Part shown: one piece after another, positions 1-6,511 of the stretch
Layout: each line of letters starts with the position of its first letter
Numbering within the stretch: the first letter of the stretch is position 1
From: Planctomycetota bacterium
GTDB lineage: Bacteria > Planctomycetota > Planctomycetia > Planctomycetales > Planctomycetaceae
Reading direction: 5' to 3'
Assembly: GCA_013151585.1 (NCBI GenBank)
Contig: JAADHY010000766.1
Location: forward strand, 1 to 8,504
DNA length: 8,504 nucleotides
The notes under the pieces: generated by a model
Seen by the model: the letters and a program-made list of their open reading frames with translations, nothing else
What the model was told of the DNA's origin: nothing
Databases searched by the model: none
Translations under genes and position numbers: made by a program

Positions 1-775
1 CGTCGTCGCCGGAGAGCCACAGAAAGTGATACCAGTTGCTGAACTGGTATTGAGTCTCGGTCAGTTTCGGGTCCCGTTTGACCAGCCGATAAGGACCTCG
101 CAGGAACATGGACTGGATCGACGTGACTTGGCCGATGATCCCGTCATGAATCCGTTTGATCGTCTCTTGCCATCCCGTGTGGAAGCGGCTGTGCAATCCC
201 GAGACGATGCTCAGCCCTTTCTCCTTCGCCAGTTTGCAGACAGCCTCCATGCGTCGAACTCCGACCGGATCGATGCCATGCGGTTTTTCGACAAACACGT
301 GCTTGCCTGCTTGGATGGCCGCTTCGGCGTACATCGGATGAAATTTCGACGCACAGGCAATCAGAACGGCGTCTGAGCATTCAATGACTTTCTTGTACCC
401 ATCAAAGCCGACAAACCGGCGCTCGGGGGGCACATCGATCTGGTCGCGGAATCCGCCTTTCTGGCCGCCGGAACCGTCTTCGCCAGCGCTCTTCAGCAAG
501 GCCTTCCGGCTGTTTTCGAGTCGGTCCTCGAAAATGTCGCACATGGCGACCAGCTTGACGTCCCTGCCGGACCGCAGGGCCTGGCCCGCCGCCCCCGTGC
601 AACGTCCCCCGCAGCCGATCATGCCGATCTTGATCGTCCCCGTTCCGCCCGCAAAAGCCCCCCGAGCGATCGACCAAGGCGACACGGCCGTCAGCGAGGC
701 CACGGCCGCCGACCGTTTCAGAAAGTCGCGTCGTGTTGACCGTTGACAGTTCCCCGACCTTGCGCGTTCGGACAT
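1..775 (-). CDS. Tat-exported Gfo/Idh/MocA family oxidoreductase (C-terminus beyond left edge)
   Basis: This is an NAD(P)-dependent oxidoreductase of the Gfo/Idh/MocA family, which typically acts on sugars, inositols or related polyols. The first 258 residues are in the window and the frame runs off the left edge. A twin-arginine signal is clear: S13-T-R-R-D-F-L-K20, then a hydrophobic stretch to about A42 (AFA), so export by the Tat pathway is expected. The Rossmann fold starts at about I48 with the nucleotide motif G54-C-G-G-R58. D80 (MCD) ends the second strand and should contact the cofactor. E163-K164-P165 is the family's hallmark motif, and H166 follows. The ATG at 775 is chosen because an in-frame TGA lies just upstream and a GAGGAGG ribosome site sits 7 bases before it. 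The gene lies 270 bases downstream of the sialidase-like gene on the same strand. The substrate cannot be told from sequence. Confidence 0.96.
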   Translation of the reverse strand, partial: MSERARSGNCQRSTRRDFLKRSAAVASLTAVSPWSIARGAFAGGTGTIKIGMIGCGGRCTGAAGQALRSGRDVKLVAMCDIFEDRLENSRKALLKSAGEDGSGGQKGGFRDQIDVPPERRFVGFDGYKKVIECSDAVLIACASKFHPMYAEAAIQAGKHVFVEKPHGIDPVGVRRMEAVCKLAKEKGLSIVSGLHSRFHTGWQETIKRIHDGIIGQVTSIQSMFLRGPYRLVKRDPKLTETQYQFSNWYHFLWLSGDD

Positions 776-782
776 GACTCAT

Positions 783-789
783 CCTCCTC
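783..789 (-). promoter_or_regulatory. Shine-Dalgarno site of the oxidoreductase
   Basis: GAGGAGG on the minus strand, 7 bases before the ATG at 775. It favours this start over the out-of-frame ATG at 782, which would open an unrelated shadow frame. Confidence 0.75.
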
Positions 790-1045
790 GATCAGTAAGC
801 TGCAACAAAACTGATGCCTCCGACTCGCGGAACGGGCCGGCGGGTTACCAAAGTCCTTCGCAGGAACACGAGAACGCGGCTCGTAGCCACATTCCCTGAC
901 CCCATATCTTGCTCCCCGTAGGCACCATTGGCAAGTAAGCACACGAGCCGACCGGTTCGGCCCGGGCAATCCGCCTCAGCGAAACCCTGACGCAGCTCTC
1001 GTTAGGACGCGCGACTTTCGGGGCACAATGTCGTGCATGGGCGCA

Positions 1046-3013
1046 TCACTTCGAGCTCGGACCGCCGGCTTCGTAGAACCAAGCGATCGGTACCGAACGA
1101 AAGCGCGAGGAAATCCGGCGGGTTTTCGGATCGCGCACGTAGTAACTCAAGAGAACACGTCCTTGCCAAAACGTGATGCTAACATAGCCATACCCGTGAT
1201 TCGGATCAGCCTCGATGTTACGTTTGTGAACCCAGGTGCGTCCTTCGTCCTTGCTGATGGCCGCGGCGAGCGGGGTGCGTCGGCCGCCGTGGCCGGCGCC
1301 GGGCTCGTAATTGTCGATCCAGATCAGTAGCAAATCGCCAGTCGAAGGAATCCGCCGCAACGTCGCCGGCGCCTCCGGAGCCCGGACGTTCCACGATTCT
1401 GGCTTCGACCAGGTGTCGCCCCCGTCTGTCGAGTACGCTGCGCCGATGTGTCCCAATTGCGTGCGGAAGGTCATCAGTAACCGGCCGTCGTTCCGTTCGA
1501 GCACTTCCGGTTCCATGGCGCCGCGTTTGGCGTAGTCCACTTGGCCTCCGCTTTTGTGCCACGTTTGACCGCCGTCGTCGGAAAAGAAGCAAAATGACAC
1601 AAAATGATTGACTCGCCGCACGTCTTTGGTCCAAGCGATCGGCGCGATCAGTCGTCCGGAGGAGAGCAACGTGACCCGATCGTTATTCATCACGTGGTAA
1701 CCCGGCATGTCACTCACGAGAATCGGCTCGCCGAACGTACGAGCTTCGTCGTGCGAGATTCTCAGATAGACCTTCAAGTCACTGGCTGAATTCTTCACCA
1801 GATAGAAAAGACCGATCGGAGTGTCCTCGCGAACCGGGTATGCCAGTCTCCGCAGCGTGACGGACATCACGTTCTGCCGGCCGACGTTTTGTTGCAACAC
1901 GCGCGGCTCGTTCCAGGTCCGTCCGCCGTCGGTCGATCGGCGAGCGATGATACGAGCCCGCGCGTGGTCCGCCCCACTGCCGAAGAATTCCGTCGTTGCA
2001 TACAACAGCGATCCATCGCGCAGTGCGACGATGTCGCCCTCACTGTAGCGCGGGTTTTGAGCCGTCGCTTTGTAAACATCACGAGCGAAGACGTCCCGCG
2101 GGTTCGGCGGAGCGGGCTGCGATAGGACCAGCAGACTCTGAGCCGCTCGGACTCGAACGTCGACATTGTCGTCGTCCAGCAGGCGTTGGAGTCGCGGAGC
2201 GAGTGACGTCGCTCGCGCGTCGCCCGCGAACACGGCCGCAAAAGTGCGAATCGAGGCGTCGGGACTGGACAGATTTCGAGCGAGGGCCTCCAGACCGCCG
2301 GCGTCTCCCAATGCCGCCAATGCGTGCTCAAAAAACGCGCGAACCAGCGGATCGTTGAATCGCTGCAGCCCCGCGCGCAGCGCCGGGATATCTTGGCGGT
2401 CTCCGATCCGGGCCAGCACCCAGGCCGCGATTCGCGCGATTTCCGGATCACGATCCTTCACGTGTCGGCGCAACAGAGCCATTGCAGACGGACTGCCCCA
2501 ACGGCCCAGCGCCGCAGCAGCCATCAGGGCTTTGCGCAGATCCTCCGTCTGGGTCAAAGCCTGCCGCAACAGCCGGCCATCACCGATCTCGTTGACTTTA
2601 TAAAGGCTCTCGCAGGCATGCACGTGGCCGTAAGAATCCTCGTCGGCCAGGATATCCAGTAATAGGGCTGCTTTCGCTCGATCGCCCGCCCGAACCAGCT
2701 CGCGTGCCAAGCCACAACGATGACGGGCGTCTTTCTCTGTCTTCAGTCTCGGCTCGATCCCCGTGCGGACCTCGTCGCCATAGCCGGCCAGTGTCAACGC
2801 CTCCGCAGCGTGCATCGACGGCCAAAACTCGTCTGCGCGAAACGCCTCACGGAGAACTTTCAAGCACTTTGCGCGAGTCGCGTCGTCCAACGCAATCGAT
2901 GTGGCTTTGTCTATCGTCGCGCCGACCGCTGCGATGGCCGAGGTCAGCATGGCCGTCGCCGCGAGAAACACCACCAGGGCTGCATCGCCCCGCAAGACTT
3001 CATTTGTACGCAC
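1046..3013 (-). CDS. Secreted HEAT-repeat/BNR (sialidase-like) protein
   Basis: A 655-residue protein with an N-terminal secretion signal (hydrophobic A11 to about A32), an alpha-helical HEAT-like region (about 40-300, with degenerate helices such as DPEIARIAAWVLARIGD and NVDVRVRAAQSLLVL) and a six-bladed BNR/sialidase propeller (about 315-645). Asp boxes S-x-D-x-G-x-T-W occur at 360-367, 478-485, 528-535 and 587-594, with a degenerate copy at 420-427 (SHDEARTF). Blocks such as RYSEGDIVALRDG, NNDRVTLLSSGRL, RRIPSTGDLLLIW and GAMEPEV match bacterial proteins called exo-alpha-sialidase (BNR_2 family). Many of these have unproven substrates and may act on other glycans. The start is GTG (CAC on the plus strand at 3011-3013) with GGGAG about 10 bases upstream; the next in-frame ATG (residue 22) would cut into the signal. 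The HEAT-BNR fusion is less common than BNR alone. Confidence 0.94.
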   Translation of the reverse strand: MRTNEVLRGDAALVVFLAATAMLTSAIAAVGATIDKATSIALDDATRAKCLKVLREAFRADEFWPSMHAAEALTLAGYGDEVRTGIEPRLKTEKDARHRCGLARELVRAGDRAKAALLLDILADEDSYGHVHACESLYKVNEIGDGRLLRQALTQTEDLRKALMAAAALGRWGSPSAMALLRRHVKDRDPEIARIAAWVLARIGDRQDIPALRAGLQRFNDPLVRAFFEHALAALGDAGGLEALARNLSSPDASIRTFAAVFAGDARATSLAPRLQRLLDDDNVDVRVRAAQSLLVLSQPAPPNPRDVFARDVYKATAQNPRYSEGDIVALRDGSLLYATTEFFGSGADHARARIIARRSTDGGRTWNEPRVLQQNVGRQNVMSVTLRRLAYPVREDTPIGLFYLVKNSASDLKVYLRISHDEARTFGEPILVSDMPGYHVMNNDRVTLLSSGRLIAPIAWTKDVRRVNHFVSFCFFSDDGGQTWHKSGGQVDYAKRGAMEPEVLERNDGRLLMTFRTQLGHIGAAYSTDGGDTWSKPESWNVRAPEAPATLRRIPSTGDLLLIWIDNYEPGAGHGGRRTPLAAAISKDEGRTWVHKRNIEADPNHGYGYVSITFWQGRVLLSYYVRDPKTRRISSRFRSVPIAWFYEAGGPSSK

Positions 3014-3187
3014 GAGTAGTCAACTCCCTGGCCGGACGCGAAGACCAAGCATCTTGCCGACCGGTTCCTCCTGAGATTCAGAACAAAACCAACCAATCGT
3101 CGCTAGAGTAGCCGCGGAGAACTCGCAACGCAACAAACCACGCGCCCGGGAACCTGAGCTGCCCGGTTCGACAGGCCCCCGGTGGCT

Positions 3188-3439
3188 TTAGCGGTGACGC
3201 CCTCGTTCGGATCGCACGAAGAGCTGAGCGACAGGTCCGAATGACCCGGGGACGTCGATAGATGTCACCAGGTTATCTTGCCGGTTGTAGGTGCGGTTGG
3301 GCACGCCCCCGTTGCCGTCACACTGGCTCGGAATGCTACTCACTGTTGAGCAAGCCAATCCAACGCCGTGTTCTGTCTTCCCGAAACAATCGACGAGCTC
3401 GGATGAGCAGCCGAAATCGTGAGCGGTTGCGGCTACCAA
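3188..3439 (-). pseudogene. Possible RHS/YD-repeat remnant, very weak
   Basis: An open frame of 83 codons starts at a TTG 9 bases after the stop of the 147-residue gene. A GGAG lies a few bases upstream, but spacing and start codon make a real gene doubtful. The only recognisable element is NRTYNRQDNLVTSIDVPG, which resembles a YD repeat (pattern tYd..gnLvs..D..G). The rest is unremarkable and rich in small and polar residues. Either it is leftover RHS sequence, or it is a chance frame. Placement among other RHS fragments on the same strand is the main reason to list it. Confidence 0.2.
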
Positions 3440-3448
3440 AAGTCTCCG

Positions 3449-3892
3449 TCAGCGACGCGAGTAGTTGTAGTGCCCTTGTTGTCGATCACGGTCAAACACG
3501 ACCTGGATGAACCTGCTACCGCGCGAAGTCTGGAAGTACACCAACCCGTTCGTCACTTCCAGCCACCATCGATCGTCCCCAGCATCCCACACGCCGCCGT
3601 AACGGAGCACCCTCACCGGCTTTGATATTTCTTGAAGAGTCCAGCCTTTCGTGGAAGCCCACTCTCGAAATGCCTGTTCGCTGATCTTGAACTCGCATGC
3701 CAATCTCAATCCGTTGCCCTCGGCGAAAATCGCCCTCGCCCCACTTGGCACCTGATCGAAGGCTTCTGCCCCTCGCAGAAAGATACTCTGGGTAACCAAC
3801 CACGCCTTGTAACCGAAGACGACAACGACTGCTGTTGCTAAGCTTCCCCATGTCCATAGAAGAATCCGCACGGGCTTGTACAGAACAGACAT
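3449..3892 (-). CDS. Small membrane-anchored protein of unknown function
   Basis: A 147-residue protein I do not recognise as a named family. One hydrophobic segment at about 10-33 (after K6, R9) should be an N-terminal membrane anchor, which would place the remainder outside the cytoplasmic membrane. The soluble part (about 45-147) looks like a compact alpha/beta domain: CEFKISEQAFREWASTKGW around 66-84, then aromatic beta-strand-like stretches (DRWWLEVTNGLVYFQ, RFIQVVFDRDRQQGHYNYS). The ATG at 3892 follows a GGGGAA ribosome-site-like stretch. Its size, single anchor and position amid RHS debris would fit an immunity or immunity-like protein of a polymorphic toxin, but that is inference from context. 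It could equally be an ordinary envelope protein. Confidence 0.75.
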   Translation of the reverse strand: MSVLYKPVRILLWTWGSLATAVVVVFGYKAWLVTQSIFLRGAEAFDQVPSGARAIFAEGNGLRLACEFKISEQAFREWASTKGWTLQEISKPVRVLRYGGVWDAGDDRWWLEVTNGLVYFQTSRGSRFIQVVFDRDRQQGHYNYSRR

Positions 3893-4020
3893 CCCTATTC
3901 CCCAAAGACACGCTCACAACGCAGAGCGATCCTTCGGTCCCGAGCACATCGTGAAAAACACGTCACCGCTCCCCACGGTGAACTTTATCGGCCGGCTTTG
4001 CAGCACGTGCAGCGTCCACG

Positions 4021-4332
4021 ATGTCGGGAAGCCGTCTCGCAATTAATAACGAATTCCGTACCGAGAAGCTTGTCGCCGACGATGTTAACGAGGTCTTCGA
4101 TGATCCGCATTACTATTCCGTTGCCCCCTCGGGTGCCGAATACGCATTGCGTGCGAATTCGGCGAAGGATTTCGTGTCGATTGTATCCTCGAACCTCACG
4201 ATGGCGCGAGCGTGGTACGAGCAGTCGCTATCGACAACGACAACAGCTTGCCGCGATACCGTGCTTACATGCAGTATGGCTCTCGCAGCCGGAATCCTGG
4301 ATGTGTACGGAGAACTTCCACTGCGGGCGTAA
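4021..4332 (+). CDS. Doubtful hypothetical ORF, 103 aa, strand ambiguous
   Basis: This plus-strand frame has a balanced, protein-like composition (rich in D, E, N, V and Y, unlike the Arg/Pro-rich shadow frames elsewhere) and about two thirds purines at first codon positions. It has no clear ribosome site and points against every neighbour. The minus strand is equally suggestive. The open frame 4349-4113 ends in IVRFEDTIDTKSFAEFARN...EGATE, and two bases later an ATG at 4110 opens a 41-residue frame ending at 3985 (MRIIEDLVNIVGDKLLGTEF). The true gene, if any, could be a broken minus-strand gene matching its neighbours. I recognise no family on either strand. Confidence 0.27.
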   Translation: MSGSRLAINNEFRTEKLVADDVNEVFDDPHYYSVAPSGAEYALRANSAKDFVSIVSSNLTMARAWYEQSLSTTTTACRDTVLTCSMALAAGILDVYGELPLRA

Positions 4333-4335
4333 GCC
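4324..4335. repeat. Short GC hairpin with GTAA loop
   Basis: GGGC-GTAA-GCCC is a perfect 4-bp stem with a loop of GNRA type on the plus strand, followed by a C/G-rich run (CCCGGGCC). It overlaps the stop codon of the doubtful plus-strand frame. There is no T tract on either side, so it is not a standard terminator. It may be a dispersed extragenic palindrome. Confidence 0.3.
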
Positions 4336-4749
4336 CCCGGGCCTGCGTTTCAAGCAAATGTACGTTGACTGCACAACGACGACATCGCTGGGGCCGTGAC
4401 GCCGGATTGACTCATCGCGCACGCACAAAATTTTGACTTGAGCACGCTGACGTCGCCGAAGTTAGCCACGAAGCCAGACGAAAAAAACGGCGGCCCCCGG
4501 CGACGGCCCGAAGGGGCAGGCGGCAAGGGCCGAACGTCCCGGCGGCAACCGGGCGATCAAGTCGTTGGTCCGGGTTTACGCCAGCGAGGGCCTGCCGCCT
4601 TGCCAGCCCTTGCCAGCCGGTGAACAGCGCATGCTCCGGTCTCGGAAACTCGCCTTCTTCTCGAAAGCCTCGCCACGACCAGACCGTCCCCCGCCGGACA
4701 ATTCCGCAGAAAAACCAACAGGATCTCCCACTCCCAGTTGACACGGACA
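4333..4749. other. Non-coding or decayed stretch with GC-rich block
   Basis: No convincing gene on either strand. Open frames here are Arg/Gly/Pro-rich, typical of chance reading in GC-rich DNA. The part at about 4485-4620 is markedly G+C-rich and contains related GGCGGCAAGG-type words in both orientations and a perfect tandem 10-mer. Just right of it, the orphan YD-repeat fragment stops abruptly at about 4750, so this stretch may be foreign to the RHS gene or a deletion scar. Confidence 0.4.
4599..4618. repeat. Perfect tandem 10-mer (two copies)
   Basis: CTTGCCAGCC occurs twice back to back with no mismatch. A related word, GGCAAGGGC, lies about 75 bases to the left in the opposite orientation, so the block may fold back on itself. 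No coding role is apparent. Confidence 0.6.
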
Positions 4750-4881
4750 GAGGTAGCGGAAACTGGCGACGAGCTGCGACGGATCAGCGCCCGAGACGTG
4801 GGCGTCGTGGTGGACTTGCTGTAAGAGGTTCCGAGCGGCGTAACTGCGCGTCACGATCGAACCATCCGGATCGACAAGCTG
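4750..4881 (-). pseudogene. Orphan RHS/YD-repeat fragment
   Basis: In the frame that opens after the TGA at 4884-4882, the minus strand reads QLVDPDGSIVTRSYAARN, then LLQQV and, about 20 residues later, LVASFRYL. This is the layout of a YD/RHS repeat unit (DG..v.rtY..r..l..v.......va.f.Yd). The match ends at the final FRY, where a D and a G-R motif would be expected. The frame continues open without RHS character, and there is no proper start codon (only GTG at 4854). I take it as a piece of a once longer RHS gene on the same strand as its neighbours. Recognition is by motif only. Confidence 0.5.
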
Positions 4882-5279
4882 TCACAACCGACCGCTAGCA
4901 GGGGCTCACTGCGTTCGCCCCCAGCCCTCAGCCGTACATCGGCGGTTTATGGAGCAACTGCCTCCTACGTATACCGACCTACGCCGCGCATGTATGGTTA
5001 CCTGCTCACGGAATCTCGCGATTGGCCGCCCGCTGAGCACGGCCTTCGTCCAATGTATGTCGCGATGTCGATAGATACTTGTACATAAACAAAGTTTGGG
5101 CCCGCAGGTGTCGCGGCAGTGACGCGCGCGGTTGTTAGCCGCATGCGTCAAAATTGAGCCCAAGTCGCAGGCCGATCGCCAAAGTCTGACAAGTGCTGGC
5201 CTCGTTCCCGGTAATTTCCCGGCGCGAAAGGGAAGGACAATTCCGTGGATGGGCACTCGCGCGATCGCATCTGTAGGCC
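4882..5279. other. Intergenic stretch downstream of the second WD40 gene
   Basis: About 400 bases with no convincing gene. The minus-strand open frame that spans it enters from inside the WD40 gene in another frame and has Arg/Cys-rich shadow composition. The left half contains an AT-richer patch (about 5050-5095), and an imperfect palindrome (GGAGCAACTGCCTCC) lies at 4951-4965. A larger stem-loop is at 5120-5150. Confidence 0.5.
5120..5150. repeat. Stem-loop downstream of the WD40 operon
   Basis: TGACGC (5120-5125) pairs with GCGTCA (5145-5150), and GCGG (5128-5131) pairs with CCGC (5139-5142), separated by a 2x2 internal loop and closed by a 7-base loop. It lies 130 bases after the stop of the second WD40 gene. 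No T tract follows on the minus strand, so a simple intrinsic terminator is not supported. An mRNA-stabilising or protein-binding palindrome is possible. Confidence 0.45.
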
Positions 5280-6413
5280 TCAGGGAACCGCATCCTTTGC
5301 CAACTGAATTTCTCGGTCGATGTTCCAGAAGCGGATTTTCGCGTCTTCGGCGCCTGAGATCAGCGTCGCTGGCTTGCGTCGGAACAAGATCGCCGTGACT
5401 CTTGCACCATGCGCTTTCCATTGACCCAGACAGGCCCCGTCCGATCTGCGAAAAAGTCGAAGCTCACCTTTTTGATCACCAACCGCCACCAGGATCCCGT
5501 CAGGCGATATTCGAACCGTTCCTTCAAAAGCGTGGTGGAGGTGGATCAGACGGATGAGCTGTCCACTCCCGGTACTCCAGATTGCGACGGCCGGCTTCGT
5601 GGGCGTGCACGGCTCACGAGGCAGTGTCCCGCGTGGCCGGGGGCCGTGCGGACCTACGAATACGAGAGCTGCGAGAAACCGGCCACGGCAGTCGACCGAC
5701 GGGAACCCCGAATCAAGAATGTGGACTTCATTGCCAACCGCCATTTGGAATTTGCGCACCGCGTCTGTTGAGAACTGGTATTCAAACAAGGGCATTCCCG
5801 TCACGAAGACGCGATCGTTCTTCGTGTTCGGCGCGTACACGACATTGTTGATCCTGGCATGGGCGAACCGCCGACGAAACAAGAATTCCGGCTGACGTAA
5901 GGTCCATTTCAGCAGTGACGAAGTCCTCGAACAAACTGCCACCACAGACCTCCCGTCCTGGGACCAGCAGGCCCCGCCGAGGAACCGCGATTCCCGAAAC
6001 GCCAAGAATTCATGCACCAATCGTCCTTTGAGGTCTCGGCATTCACCGGTACGCAGAAACCACATCGGGTTGCCAAAGACGCACAGAATATTGCGATCGG
6101 AGGCGAAGTCGACATCAATGGGCGGGCGAACGGTAGACCTGAAACGAAGCATCGGACGCCCGGACCCCGCTTCCAAATCCCAAACAGCGACATCCCTTAC
6201 GTCAACTGAGGCAACAAGAAACCGATCGTCGTGCGACAGGCATAAAGCGACGACGTCGCCTTCGCAATCCCAGGATGCCTTTGGAGATCGTGCATCCGCG
6301 ACCGTCACGTCTGGACCAGCGCTCGGCGCCACTTTCGTTGCGGTCGACGACAGGAGGAAGACCGTCGCCACCCAAAGAGGCATCTGCCATTCACAGGGAA
6401 CCGGCCTAAACAT
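5280..6413 (-). CDS. Exported WD40-repeat protein, second tandem copy
   Basis: A 377-residue protein with a likely signal peptide (hydrophobic LWVATVFLLSSTATKVA at about 13-29) and then a WD40 beta-propeller. Blade-ending motifs include VAVWDL (about 76-81), LLKWTL, LFEYQF, VAIWST, LRLFRR and IRFWNI (near 361-366), with G-H-like turns such as WKAHGARVT (about 333-341). The pattern fits one propeller of about seven degenerate blades; WD40 propellers are binding scaffolds, not enzymes. It is a diverged tandem copy of the gene before it: 31 of 63 residues are identical between its 99-161 region and residues 101-163 of the other copy (shared FGNP, KG-LV-EFLA, WS, VC). The ATG at 6413 has TGAGGA 6 bases upstream. 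A gap of 98 bases from the first copy suggests one transcript. The partner is unknown. Confidence 0.88.
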   Translation of the reverse strand: MFRPVPCEWQMPLWVATVFLLSSTATKVAPSAGPDVTVADARSPKASWDCEGDVVALCLSHDDRFLVASVDVRDVAVWDLEAGSGRPMLRFRSTVRPPIDVDFASDRNILCVFGNPMWFLRTGECRDLKGRLVHEFLAFRESRFLGGACWSQDGRSVVAVCSRTSSLLKWTLRQPEFLFRRRFAHARINNVVYAPNTKNDRVFVTGMPLFEYQFSTDAVRKFQMAVGNEVHILDSGFPSVDCRGRFLAALVFVGPHGPRPRGTLPREPCTPTKPAVAIWSTGSGQLIRLIHLHHAFEGTVRISPDGILVAVGDQKGELRLFRRSDGACLGQWKAHGARVTAILFRRKPATLISGAEDAKIRFWNIDREIQLAKDAVP

Positions 6414-6419
6414 CTTGAA

Positions 6420-6425
6420 TCCTCA
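6420..6425 (-). promoter_or_regulatory. Shine-Dalgarno site of the second WD40 gene
   Basis: TGAGGA on the minus strand, 6 bases before the ATG at 6413. It supports this start over the ATG at residue 11, which would remove the charged N-terminal part before the hydrophobic signal core. Confidence 0.65.
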
Positions 6426-6511
6426 CAAAGCGGTCAGCCTACACGGAATGGTCACTGGAACCGATGCGGAAGCAACGCGTCCCTTGCTGCGCCCGCTCGG
6501 CGACCGCCGTC

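Noticed and set aside
947..961. GCCGA-CCGGT-TCGGC hairpin as a terminator after the sialidase gene
   Set aside because: Only 5 bp of stem and no T tract on the minus strand, so it is not enough for a terminator call.
718..969. Minus-strand 83-codon frame overlapping the oxidoreductase start
   Set aside because: It overlaps the well supported Tat signal in another frame and has shadow-like composition. The 776-1045 gap therefore holds no supported gene.
947..3067. 12-base word GCCGACCGGTTC at both 947-958 and 3056-3067, upstream of two genes
   Set aside because: About two such 12-mer pairs are expected by chance in a window this long, and the distances to the two starts differ (172 and 43 bases).
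4412..4744. Minus-strand open frame of 110 codons over the GC-rich block
   Set aside because: The composition is Arg/Gly/Ala-rich, no start site is supported, and overlapping frames on both strands are equally open.
4429..5155. Inverted 9-mer GTCAAAATT at 4429-4437 and 5147-5155 as ends of a mobile element
   Set aside because: The flanks do not extend the match, there is no transposase between them and no target duplication, so a chance match is more likely.
4906..5421. Minus-strand open frame of 171 codons
   Set aside because: It starts inside the end of the second WD40 gene in another frame and has Arg/Cys-rich composition without any motif.
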